Shown: piece by piece, positions 32,861 through 41,201 of the stretch | Layout: every line of letters starts with the position of its first letter | How positions within the stretch are numbered: position 1 is the first letter of the stretch | Assembly (NCBI RefSeq): GCF_025144725.1 | Contig: NZ_JALXKS010000023.1 | Coordinates: forward strand, 1-43,586 | From: Brevibacterium sp. p3-SID960 | Lineage (GTDB): Bacteria; Actinomycetota; Actinomycetes; Actinomycetales; Brevibacteriaceae | Reading direction: 5' to 3' | DNA length: 43,586 nt | Program-made: the position numbers and the translations under genes | Notes under the pieces: generated by a model | Seen by the model: only the letters and a program-made list of their open reading frames with translations | Database searches by the model: none | What the model was told of the DNA's origin: nothing

Positions 32861-35647
32861 GTGTCGCCCTTTCTCTACGAGCTCGGCCGCACCGCGTTCC
32901 GCCGCCGCAAGACGGTGGTCGCCGTCTGGCTGGCGATCCTTGCCGTCCTCGGTGGTTTCGTCGCCGCATTCGGCGACTCCTTCAATGACGAGTTCCGTCT
33001 GCCCGGCAGTGAATCGCAGGACGCTCTCGATGCGCTCGAACTGACCTTCCCCGAGGTGGCCGGCGGCTCGGCGACGATGCTCGTCGTCAGTGCAGACGGC
33101 CAGCCGGTGGATGCGGATCCGTACCGGGCGGAGATCGAGGACGCGGTCGAGAAGATCGACGACCTGCCCCACGTCGACGGCGCGACCTCCCCCTTCGACG
33201 AGATGATCGACGGCGTCATCAACGACGATGGCGACGCCGCCATCGTCAACGTCCAGTACGACCAGGCCTCGGACCTGCTGCCGGACTCGGCGAAGGACGA
33301 TCTGCAGGCGGTCGCCGACGAACTTCAGGCCGAGCTGCCCGACGGCAGCATCGTCAGCCCCGGCGGTGACCTCTACACGGTCACGAGCGTGCACATCTCG
33401 ATCATCGAGGCGATCGGCGTCGTCATCGCCTTCATCGTCCTCATCTTCACCCTCGGCACGGCATGGGCGGCCGGCATGCCGCTTGTCACCGCGATCATCG
33501 GCGTGGGCATCGGTATGCTGCTCATCCTCGGCAGCACTGCGTTCGCCACCGTCAACTCGACGACCCCGATGCTCGCCCTCATGCTCGGCCTGGCCGTCGG
33601 CATCGACTACGCACTGTTCATCGTCTCCCGTGCCCGGCAGACGATGTTCGACGGCTATGACCCGGAGGAATCCGCCGCCCGCGCCGTCGCGACCGCCGGC
33701 TCGGCCGTCGTCTTCGCCGGCGTCACCGTCATCATCGCGCTCATCGGCCTGTCGGTGGCCGGCATTCCGTTCCTCACGGTCATGGGCATCGCCGCCGCCG
33801 CCACCGTCGCGATCGCCGTGGCAGTCGCGCTCACCATGACGCCGGCACTGCTCGGATTCCTCGGTTACCGGCTCGTGCCCAAGAAGCACCGGCCCGGCGG
33901 CAGCCGCCACGCGTCCACCGCCTCGGGCGCGGAAGGCGAGGAGACCGAGAGCCGTCCGCGCAAGCCAGGGTTCGTCACCCGTTTCTACGACGCCTGGGTG
34001 GCGGCAGCGACGAAGGTACCGCTGCTGACCGTCATCATCGTCATCGCCGGTCTGGGCGCACTCGCCCTGCCGGCCAAGAACCTGCAGCTCGCCCTGCCCG
34101 GCAACGGCGGAGCCGAAGAGGGCACCGCCCCGCGCATCTCGTACGACCTCATCTCCGAGCACTTCGGCGAGGGCTTCAACTCCCCGCTGGTCGTCACAGC
34201 TAACATCATCAGTTCGACCGACCCGCTCGGCGACGTGGACGACATGAAGGCCGACATCGAGAAGATCGACGGGGTGCACAAGGTCATCATGGCCGTGCCC
34301 AACCCCTCCGCCGACACCGGCCTCATTCAGATCATCCCCGAATACGGACCCAGCGATGAGCGCACGACCGAAGTCGTGAAGAAGCTGCGCGACCTCAAGC
34401 CGCACTTCCAGGACGAATACGGTTTCGACACCTCGGTCACCGGCTCGAACGCCGTCGCCATCGACGTCTCCGACCAGCTCGGCGGGGCGCTGCTGCCCTT
34501 CGGCATCTTCGTCGTCGGACTCTCCCTCATCCTGCTCATGATGGTGTTCCGATCCATCGCCGTGCCCATCAAGGCGACTCTGGGCTTCCTGCTCTCGGTC
34601 GGGGCGGCGTTCGGACTCGTCACCCTCGTGTTCGTACAGGGCCACGGAGCCGACATCTTCGGAGTCGAGAAGGTCGGCCCGGTCATCAGCTTCCTGCCGA
34701 TCATCCTCATGGGCATCCTCTTCGGCCTGGCCATGGACTACGAGGTGTTCCTCGTCTCCGGCATGCGCGAGGCCTTCGCCCACGGCGCCTCGGCGAAGGA
34801 CGCGATCCACCGCGGATTCCAGTCCTCAGCCCGCGTCGTCGTCGCAGCAGCGATCATCATGTTCGCCGTCTTCGCAGCCTTCGTCCCAGCCGGTGACGCG
34901 ATCATCAAATCGATCGCCTTCGGCTTGGCCGTCGGCATCTTCATCGACGCGTTCGTCGTGCGCATGACCTTCGTGCCGGCCGTCATGGCGCTGCTGGGTG
35001 ACAAGGCCTGGTGGCTGCCGCGCTGGCTGGAGCGGATGCTGCCGCACTTCGACGTCGAAGGCGAAGGGCTGTACCACCAGGTGCAGTACAAGGACTGGCC
35101 CGGCGACGGCAAGGACTACGCCGTCTACGGCGAAGGCCTGGGACTTGACGGATCCGGCCAGCCGGTCTTCGACAAAGTCGACCTGGCCGTGCAGCCCGGC
35201 GAGGTTCTCGCCGTGTCCGGACAGGGTGCCACCGCGCTGCTGCTGACGATCGCAGGACGCGCAACCCCAGACCGCGGCGAACTCAAGGTGCTGAACCGGG
35301 TGCTGCCCGAAGAAGCGCCGAAGGTGCGCAGCGCTATCCCGTACATGGTGCTCAACTCCGCTGAAGACGCCCTCATCACCAGCCCCGGCTACCTCAAGCG
35401 CACCCGCGAGCAGATGCCGGACATCGTCCTCATCGACCGGGCCGACCAGGCCCGCGACCGCGACACCGCAGAGGCGGCCCGGGAGCTCATCTCCTCCGCC
35501 ATCTCCGCCGGGTCGAGCGTGCTGCTCGGCCTCGGCAACCGGGACGCAGACTGGATGCTCCCGCCACAGACCCATTACCGACTGCTAGATCTCGATACCC
35601 ACAATCGGGGGAAGGACACGGCTCATGACCTGGTTCGAACGAGCTGA
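32861..35647 (+). CDS. MMPL-family exporter with C-terminal degenerate ABC-ATPase-like domain
   Basis: A 928-residue RND/MMPL transporter expected to export lipids or drugs. I chose the GTG at 32861 (AAGGG six bases upstream; SPFLYELGRTAFRRRK is a normal MMPL start). Residues 1 to about 730 give the usual plan: first helix, extracellular domain, five helices, second extracellular domain, five helices (LFGLAMDYEVFLVSGMREAF). Residues about 745-928 resemble a shrunken ABC ATPase: VFDKVDLAVQPGEVLAVSGQ, then a P-loop without its lysine (GQGATALL, 787-794), no LSGGQ, and Walker B VLIDRAD with Arg860 where Glu is expected. The end overlaps the YhgE-type gene by 23 bp. ATP hydrolysis by this domain seems unlikely. 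Confidence 0.87.
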   Translation: MSPFLYELGRTAFRRRKTVVAVWLAILAVLGGFVAAFGDSFNDEFRLPGSESQDALDALELTFPEVAGGSATMLVVSADGQPVDADPYRAEIEDAVEKIDDLPHVDGATSPFDEMIDGVINDDGDAAIVNVQYDQASDLLPDSAKDDLQAVADELQAELPDGSIVSPGGDLYTVTSVHISIIEAIGVVIAFIVLIFTLGTAWAAGMPLVTAIIGVGIGMLLILGSTAFATVNSTTPMLALMLGLAVGIDYALFIVSRARQTMFDGYDPEESAARAVATAGSAVVFAGVTVIIALIGLSVAGIPFLTVMGIAAAATVAIAVAVALTMTPALLGFLGYRLVPKKHRPGGSRHASTASGAEGEETESRPRKPGFVTRFYDAWVAAATKVPLLTVIIVIAGLGALALPAKNLQLALPGNGGAEEGTAPRISYDLISEHFGEGFNSPLVVTANIISSTDPLGDVDDMKADIEKIDGVHKVIMAVPNPSADTGLIQIIPEYGPSDERTTEVVKKLRDLKPHFQDEYGFDTSVTGSNAVAIDVSDQLGGALLPFGIFVVGLSLILLMMVFRSIAVPIKATLGFLLSVGAAFGLVTLVFVQGHGADIFGVEKVGPVISFLPIILMGILFGLAMDYEVFLVSGMREAFAHGASAKDAIHRGFQSSARVVVAAAIIMFAVFAAFVPAGDAIIKSIAFGLAVGIFIDAFVVRMTFVPAVMALLGDKAWWLPRWLERMLPHFDVEGEGLYHQVQYKDWPGDGKDYAVYGEGLGLDGSGQPVFDKVDLAVQPGEVLAVSGQGATALLLTIAGRATPDRGELKVLNRVLPEEAPKVRSAIPYMVLNSAEDALITSPGYLKRTREQMPDIVLIDRADQARDRDTAEAARELISSAISAGSSVLLGLGNRDADWMLPPQTHYRLLDLDTHNRGKDTAHDLVRTS

Positions 35648-38075
35648 TACCGGACGCACGGCAAAGTGGTACTCCGTCCTCGGACTCATCCTCGTGCCGA
35701 TCGTCATCGCCGCCGGATTCGTGTTTGCGATCTGGAAGGCCACCGACCGGCTCGACAATGTCCAGGCCGCCATCGTCAACCTCGACGAGGGCGCAGAAAT
35801 CGACGGTCAGACGGTACCGCTGGGCCGCCAGCTGGCGGCCGGGCTCGTCGACAGCGACGACGAGAACTTCGACTGGGTGCTCTCGGATGAGGACGACTCT
35901 GATGACGGCTTGCGCAACGGCAAGTACGCCGCCGTCATCACCATCCCCAAGGGCTTCTCCGAAGCGGTCACCTCGTCGAGCGACGATGACCCGATGATGG
36001 CCCGGCAGGCCACGATCAGCGTCAAGACTTCCCACGTCACCCCGCTGGCCGACTCCGCGATCGGACAGTCGATCGCCGAGGCCGCCCGGGCGAGCTTCAA
36101 CTCCGAGTTCGCCAAGAAGTACCTCGACGGCATCTACCTCGGCTTCAACGACATCAGCAAGCAGTTCAAGACGGTGTCCGATGCTGCCAACGAGATCAAC
36201 GACGGCGCCGGACAGCTCGCCGACGGCACCGGTGACGCAGCCGATGGTGCTGGCAAGCTCTCCGACGGGCTCGGCGAGCTGTCGGCCAACAGCGGCCAGC
36301 TGCGCAGCGGTGCCGGCGACCTCGCCAGCGGCGCGCGTGACCTGTCAACAGGCGCCGGCGACCTCTCCGATGGTGCCGGGGAACTGGCCGACGGGCTCGG
36401 CACGATGCGCGAGCAGACGAAGGACCTGCCCGAGCAGACTCGGAAGCTCGCCGACGGCGCCGGCGACCTCTCCGACGGCGTTGACGAATACACCCGCGGT
36501 GTCGACGGCATGATCATCGGCCTGCGCGACTTCGCCGACGGGCTCGGCGACGGCAAGGATCTCGACTTCGAGGACAAGCTCGACGGGCTCGGGGAGGGCG
36601 CCCAAGACCTCAACGACGGCATCAACCGCATCAACGACGGTGTCGGCGACTATCAGGACAAGCTCAAGCAGCAGTCCGATGACCTGGAGAAGCTGCAGCA
36701 GAAGGACACGCTGACGCTGCAGGATCTGGTCAAGGCCGGGCTCATGGACAAGAGCGAGGCGGCCCAGCTCACACAGGTGCTGTGCCCGGACGGTGAGGGC
36801 GAACAGTGCACGCGCACCCAGGACGCCTACGCGCGGGGAGTGCTCACGACCGCCCAATCCACTCTGGACCAGGCTGCCGAGGGACTCGATCAGAAGGACG
36901 AGAACGGCCGCTCGATCACCGGTGGGCTCCAGGATCTCACCGATGGGGCCGATGAGCTCAACGACGGCATCCAGGACATGGTGAAGAACCTCGGTGACGA
37001 GCTGCCGACGCTGCTCGAGGACCTCAAGGGGCTCGGCGGCCAGGCAGACGACCTGCTCGACGCCTCGAAGGAGCTGCGCAGCGGTGCCGGCCAGGTGGCC
37101 GATGGCACCGACAAGCTCGCCGACGGCATGGGCCCCCTCGCCGACGGTGTCAAGCAGTCCGCTGACGGTGCCGGCCAGCTAGACACAGGTGCCGGCCAGC
37201 TGGCCGACGGTGCAGGCAAGCTCGCCGACGGTGCTGATGAGTACTCCGCCGGTGTGAACAAGTACACCGAGGGCGTCGACCAGTCGGCCACCGGAGCCAG
37301 CACGCTCTCCGACGGACTCACCGACCTCAACGACGGCGCCGAACAGCTCGCCGACGGCACCGGAGAACTCGCCGAAGGCCTCGACGAGGGCAAGGACAAG
37401 ATCCCGTCCTACACCGCACCCGAACGCGACAAGCTCTCCAACACGGTCGTCGCACCGGTGGCCGAGAGCGGCAGCCTGCTCAACGACATCCCGCAGGCGT
37501 CATCGATCGCGCTGTTGCTCATGATGGCGCTGTGGGTCGGGGCACTTGTGACCTACACGGTCGTGCGCGCCGTCTCGGCAACCGCCCTGACGTCGCGCCG
37601 GTCATCCTTCTCAGTCATGGCCAGAGGAATGCTGCCGGGCCTCGTCATCGCCGCGATCCAGGCGGTGGTGCTGGCGATCATCGCGAACATCGTGTTGGAG
37701 CTCAACCTGTTCGACTTCGCCTCCGTGCTGCTGCTCGTGCTCTTCGCGGGGCTCGTGTTCATGACGCTGAACTATGCGCTCGTCGCGTGGTTCAACGGCA
37801 CCGGCCGGTTCATCTCAGTGGTGCTCATCGTGCTGGCCGTCGCCGGCAGAGCGATCGGGGCGGTGCCGGAGTTCTTCCACTCCATCACCCCGTTCCTGCC
37901 GATGACCCCGGCGATGGACGGCATCACTGCCGCAGCAACCGGCATGCCTGGACTGGGAGGCGCATGGGCCGCCCTGTTCGGCTGGCTGGTCATCGGTGTG
38001 GCCGGCAGCTTCGCCGCGGTCGTGCGCAAGCGCACACTCGGGGCCGGCCAGGTCGCCCGGCGCGCCCAAATATGA
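35625..38075 (+). CDS. YhgE/Pip-type membrane protein with heptad-repeat ectodomain
   Basis: An 816-residue membrane protein of the YhgE/Pip (phage infection protein) family. One N-terminal helix (about 17-38) is followed by a long extracellular region. That region is full of 7-residue repeats of the type GAGQLAD, GLGELSA and DGADELN (about 185-265 and 470-600), expected to form long helical coils. The C-terminal part (about 620-805) has five or six membrane helices of the ABC-2 type permease kind. The ATG lies inside the end of the MMPL gene, with GGGGGAAGGA upstream, so translation is coupled. The pairing suggests one export complex, with the pseudo-NBD of the MMPL protein as a possible link. 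Confidence 0.9.
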   Translation: MTWFERADTGRTAKWYSVLGLILVPIVIAAGFVFAIWKATDRLDNVQAAIVNLDEGAEIDGQTVPLGRQLAAGLVDSDDENFDWVLSDEDDSDDGLRNGKYAAVITIPKGFSEAVTSSSDDDPMMARQATISVKTSHVTPLADSAIGQSIAEAARASFNSEFAKKYLDGIYLGFNDISKQFKTVSDAANEINDGAGQLADGTGDAADGAGKLSDGLGELSANSGQLRSGAGDLASGARDLSTGAGDLSDGAGELADGLGTMREQTKDLPEQTRKLADGAGDLSDGVDEYTRGVDGMIIGLRDFADGLGDGKDLDFEDKLDGLGEGAQDLNDGINRINDGVGDYQDKLKQQSDDLEKLQQKDTLTLQDLVKAGLMDKSEAAQLTQVLCPDGEGEQCTRTQDAYARGVLTTAQSTLDQAAEGLDQKDENGRSITGGLQDLTDGADELNDGIQDMVKNLGDELPTLLEDLKGLGGQADDLLDASKELRSGAGQVADGTDKLADGMGPLADGVKQSADGAGQLDTGAGQLADGAGKLADGADEYSAGVNKYTEGVDQSATGASTLSDGLTDLNDGAEQLADGTGELAEGLDEGKDKIPSYTAPERDKLSNTVVAPVAESGSLLNDIPQASSIALLLMMALWVGALVTYTVVRAVSATALTSRRSSFSVMARGMLPGLVIAAIQAVVLAIIANIVLELNLFDFASVLLLVLFAGLVFMTLNYALVAWFNGTGRFISVVLIVLAVAGRAIGAVPEFFHSITPFLPMTPAMDGITAAATGMPGLGGAWAALFGWLVIGVAGSFAAVVRKRTLGAGQVARRAQI

Positions 38076-38091
38076 GCGGGCGAGCCGGCGC

Positions 38092-38097
38092 CCTAGC
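38092..38097. repeat. Left target-site duplication of the IS element (CCTAGC)
   Basis: CCTAGC directly precedes the left inverted repeat and is repeated at 39197-39202 after the right one. The 6-bp length is allowed in the IS481 family. Confidence 0.85.
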
Positions 38098-38127
38098 TGT
38101 ACTAACCACGGAGGTTAGGTACACGCG
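38098..38127. repeat. Left terminal inverted repeat of the IS
   Basis: Starts TGTACTAACC and pairs with the reverse complement of 39167-39196 at 21 of 30 positions, including an unbroken 10-base block GGTACACGCG after its partner AGGTT. Confidence 0.85.
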
Positions 38128-38211
38128 GCGGGTCGGCTGGACATAGGGGAAGACCCCTGAGTGAAGTGTGGGACTTACGACAAAACCCATTTCACGAAAC
38201 AGAGGTCTTCC

Positions 38212-39201
38212 ATGTCCCACCGTAACGCCATCTTGACCGAAACTGGACGTTTGCGCCTTGCTCGGCTCATCGTCGACCATGGATGGCCGCTTCGTCGAGC
38301 AGCGCAACGCTTCGGTGTCGCGGTCACCACGGCACGCCGCTGGGCTGAGCGCTACCGTGACCTTGGTGCTGCGGGCATGGCTGATCGGTCGTCGCGTCCG
38401 AAGCGCTGCCCTCGCCAGTTGTCGCGGCGTACCGAGCGTCGGATCGTTGGGCTACGGGTCACACGGCGCTGGGGACCGGCCCGGATCGCCTACCACCTCC
38501 ACTTGAACCCCTCGACCGTCCACAAGGTCCTCACGCGTTACGGCTGCCCACCGTTGGCATGGACTGATCCGGCCACTGGGTGCCGGATCAAGACCTCACC
38601 GGCTCAACGACGCAGCTACGAGCACGCTGCCCCCGGTGACCTGATCCACGTCGACATCAAGAAACTCGGACGGATCCCCGATGGCGGCGGCCACAAGGTC
38701 CTCGGCCGTGCCGCTGGCCGCCGCAACAAAACCCGCACGGCCATGAACCGTCGCCCCGGCTACGCCTACATCCACAACGCCATCGACGACCACTCCCGAC
38801 TGGCCTACAGCGAAATCCTGACCGACGAGAAGAAGGAAACCGCAGCCGGATTCTGGACACGCGCCAACGCGTTCTTCGCTGCCGCCGGGATCACCGTCAC
38901 ACGAGTGTTGACCGACAACGGAGCCTGCTACCGCTCCAACGCCTTCAAACACGCCCTCGGCAGCAACGTGACGCACAAACGCACCCGGCCCTACCGACCA
39001 CAGACCAACGGCAAGGTCGAACGCTTCAACCGGATCATGCTTGAGGAATGGGCCTACGCCCAGCCCTACACCTCAGAAACCCAGCGCGTCCAAGCGTTCG
39101 ACCAATGGCTGCACCACTACAATCACCACCGAGGCCACACCGCACTCAAGGGACAACCCCCAGCCGCGCGTGTACCCAACCTATCCGGGGCTTACACCTA
39201 G
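38212..39201 (+). CDS. IS481-family transposase
   Basis: A 329-residue DDE transposase. The N-terminal helix-turn-helix is LTETGRLRLARLIVDHGWPLRRAAQRFGVAVTTARRWAERY. The rve core has the three acidic residues in DLIHVDIKKLG, RVLTDNGACYRS and NGKVERFNRIMLEEW. The C-terminus (YNHHRGHTALKGQPPAARVPNLSGAYT) is typical of IS481. The ATG has AGAGG upstream. The last complete codon straddles the IS boundary and the TAG stop (39199-39201) belongs to the CCTAGC target duplication. Length and motifs look functional. Confidence 0.95.
   Translation: MSHRNAILTETGRLRLARLIVDHGWPLRRAAQRFGVAVTTARRWAERYRDLGAAGMADRSSRPKRCPRQLSRRTERRIVGLRVTRRWGPARIAYHLHLNPSTVHKVLTRYGCPPLAWTDPATGCRIKTSPAQRRSYEHAAPGDLIHVDIKKLGRIPDGGGHKVLGRAAGRRNKTRTAMNRRPGYAYIHNAIDDHSRLAYSEILTDEKKETAAGFWTRANAFFAAAGITVTRVLTDNGACYRSNAFKHALGSNVTHKRTRPYRPQTNGKVERFNRIMLEEWAYAQPYTSETQRVQAFDQWLHHYNHHRGHTALKGQPPAARVPNLSGAYT
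39167..39196. repeat. Right terminal inverted repeat of the IS
   Basis: Ends in CCGGGGCTTACA and is the inverted partner of 38098-38127. It overlaps the 3' end of the transposase gene. Confidence 0.85.
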
Positions 39202-39202
39202 C
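39197..39202. repeat. Right target-site duplication of the IS element (CCTAGC)
   Basis: Second copy of CCTAGC. On the plus strand it gives the TAG stop of the transposase. On the minus strand it gives the TAG stop of the FAD-binding protein gene. Confidence 0.85.
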
Positions 39203-41201
39203 CGCCGAGGATCTGCTCGGCGATGCGGTGGGCGTCGCGCAGAGTCCGCGCCGACTTGTGTGGATTGGCCGCGATCGCCAGCCCGAACTGCACAGCTGAG
39301 AGCTGGATCGACAGGCAGTACCGGTGCGGGTGGTCATAGCCGCGCGCATCGCGGGTGCGCAGCGTCTCCGGATCGACATCGAGACCGGACAGCGGCTGCG
39401 CAACACCCTCGCTGAGCTTCAGCTCAGCGACGGCGAGCTGGCCGCGGTCGAGCATCCCGGCCACCACCTCGTCAGCGGCACGCCGCACCTGGTTGGCGGG
39501 CGAGGCGGCGTCGACGAGTGCGCCAGCCTCGACAGGGTCGTCCACGGCCGGGGAGGAGGCGCGGAAGCAGGAGCGCTCACCGGCACGCGAAGTGGTGATG
39601 CGCACCTCGGGCCCGACGAAGTCGACGAGCCCCGCCTCAGCCAGGGCGATGAGCTCGGCGAAGCGCTGCGGCGGCGGGCCGTCGCAGATGCCGGAGACGA
39701 AGCCCTCGAACCAGCCGCGCACCTCGGTGTGGAAGCTGATGTCATCGACCCGGCCGTCGGCGATGAGCTCCTTGAGATATGCGCGCACAGCCCACAGCAC
39801 CGCGAACAGCGCCTTCTCCGGCGCACGCTCAGGCCCGCGATAGGCGGCATCGAGGTCGCGGCGCAGGAAGTCGAGCATCCACGCATTCAGCTCCGCCCGC
39901 GAGGCGAAGGTCTGGTCCTCCAGCGGCCGTAGCAGCGCATGGAGGTCGAGGATCCGCTCAGGGTTGCCGATGACACTCGACTCGACATCGGACCAGGCGC
40001 TGGACTCCTGCGTCTGGCGGCCCGGGCGGCCGGCGACCTCGCGGGTCTCGGCAGCCGCACGGCGGGAGACATGCCGGTCCACCGCCTCGGCGAGGGCCTC
40101 GGTGAGCGCTGCCGGGTCGCTGACGAACGCCTCGGGTTCGGAAGCGTAGAGAACCGCATACCAGGCATGGCGCAGGTCGGCGAGGATGAGCGGCCACAGC
40201 TGATCGTTGAACCGCAGATCACCGCCGTCGGTCTCGGCGGCTAGCCGCTCCAGGGTGGCGGGGGTGAAGTAGCGCAGCGGGTAGTCCGACAGCGGATGGG
40301 AGGCAGTGATCGGCTTGCACCGATACGGCACGCCGCGCCGTGACGACGGAGCGAGCACCGGCTCCTGCCCGCTGGCCTGATAGGCCAGCACCGGCGCCCC
40401 GGCATCCGTCGTGCCGGTCTGCGTGAACGCGCCTCCGCGGCCGGTGCTCAGCAGCGCCTGATGGTCGAAGTAGTTGAGGCCGAAACCGCGGAACACCACC
40501 GTCTCACCGGCCGGCAGCACATCGACATCGGCCTCAGCGGGCAGTCCCGGAGGCAGGTAGGTCAGGTGCGCACCGGCGGCGAAGCGCTGCCAGGCCACCC
40601 GCTCCTCATTCAGCCGCGCGGGGATGTGCCCGACGCACAGCACGACGTCGTCGACCTCCAGGGTCGAACCGTCAGCCAAGCGGATGAGCTGGGCGACCCG
40701 CTGCCCGGCCGGGCTGTCGGCGGCACCGCGCGGCTCGATGACGGCCGTGGCGACCGTCGGGCGGTGGCGGATCGACACGCCTGCCGGGGCCGTAGCGCAG
40801 ATGTGGTCATAGGCATCGCGCAGATACTGGCCGTAAAGCGCACGCGGGGCGAAGGTCGAGAGCACCTCGGCATCACTCGCCGCGTGCTCACGCCGGTACC
40901 AGGTCGCCATGTCCGGCCCGGTGGAGTGCGGGCTGATGCCGCAGCTGAGATCGGGGAAGATCGTCTGCTCGCCGATCGTCGTGTTCATGAGCAGATCCGG
41001 GTGCTGGTCCGTACGCCACACGATCCCGGCCCCGGGCGGGAACGGATCGATGAGATGGACCTCGACCGACTCGTCACCGGCGAGGGCGCACAGCCGCTCG
41101 AGCACACTGAGACCACGCGGGCCCGCCCCGATGATCCCCACCCGGCGCGGCACTTCGGTGCCCTGCGCACCACTGTCCGATCCGCCTCGGCGGCGGCTCA
41201 A
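39198..41201 (-). CDS. FAD/NAD(P)-binding domain protein
   Basis: A 667-residue cytosolic protein with an N-terminal dinucleotide fold (RRVGIIGAGPRGLSVLERL) of the large FAD-NAD(P)-binding family (PF13454-like). Further segments are DPFPPGAGIVWRTDQHPDLLMNT and VVLCVGHIP. The rest (about 270-667) is family-specific and helical. The TTG at 41201 is chosen because it overlaps the LCP gene stop (TTGA) and has GGAGAG upstream; a GTG some 16 codons later is possible. It is thus coupled to the LCP protein. Its stop codon lies in the target duplication of the IS, so the insertion did not change the protein. Reaction unknown; possibly monooxygenase- or hydroxylase-like. Confidence 0.85.
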   Translation of the reverse strand: MSRRRGGSDSGAQGTEVPRRVGIIGAGPRGLSVLERLCALAGDESVEVHLIDPFPPGAGIVWRTDQHPDLLMNTTIGEQTIFPDLSCGISPHSTGPDMATWYRREHAASDAEVLSTFAPRALYGQYLRDAYDHICATAPAGVSIRHRPTVATAVIEPRGAADSPAGQRVAQLIRLADGSTLEVDDVVLCVGHIPARLNEERVAWQRFAAGAHLTYLPPGLPAEADVDVLPAGETVVFRGFGLNYFDHQALLSTGRGGAFTQTGTTDAGAPVLAYQASGQEPVLAPSSRRGVPYRCKPITASHPLSDYPLRYFTPATLERLAAETDGGDLRFNDQLWPLILADLRHAWYAVLYASEPEAFVSDPAALTEALAEAVDRHVSRRAAAETREVAGRPGRQTQESSAWSDVESSVIGNPERILDLHALLRPLEDQTFASRAELNAWMLDFLRRDLDAAYRGPERAPEKALFAVLWAVRAYLKELIADGRVDDISFHTEVRGWFEGFVSGICDGPPPQRFAELIALAEAGLVDFVGPEVRITTSRAGERSCFRASSPAVDDPVEAGALVDAASPANQVRRAADEVVAGMLDRGQLAVAELKLSEGVAQPLSGLDVDPETLRTRDARGYDHPHRYCLSIQLSAVQFGLAIAANPHKSARTLRDAHRIAEQILGG

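Larger units (their letters stand above)
38098..39196 (+). mobile_element. IS481-family insertion sequence, complete
   Basis: A 1,099-bp insertion sequence with one transposase gene. Its ends are imperfect terminal inverted repeats: 21 of the outer 30 bases match, with identical TGTA tips and an inner block AGGTT-R-GGTACACGCG. It is flanked by a 6-bp CCTAGC duplication. It sits in the short gap between the YhgE-type gene and a convergent FAD-binding protein gene, 22 bp past the former's stop. The left repeat itself can fold (TGTACTAACC with GGTTAGGTACA). The transposase stop codon lies in the right target duplication. Confidence 0.93.

Noticed and set aside
32834..34810. 658-residue minus-strand ORF opposite the MMPL gene
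   Set aside because: An antisense shadow typical of high-GC coding DNA, very rich in Asp, His, Glu and Arg, with no domain.
38098..38123. TGTACTAACC/GGTTAGGTACA hairpin considered as a terminator of the YhgE-type gene
   Set aside because: It is better explained as the left inverted repeat of the IS, since it matches the right end and abuts the target duplication.
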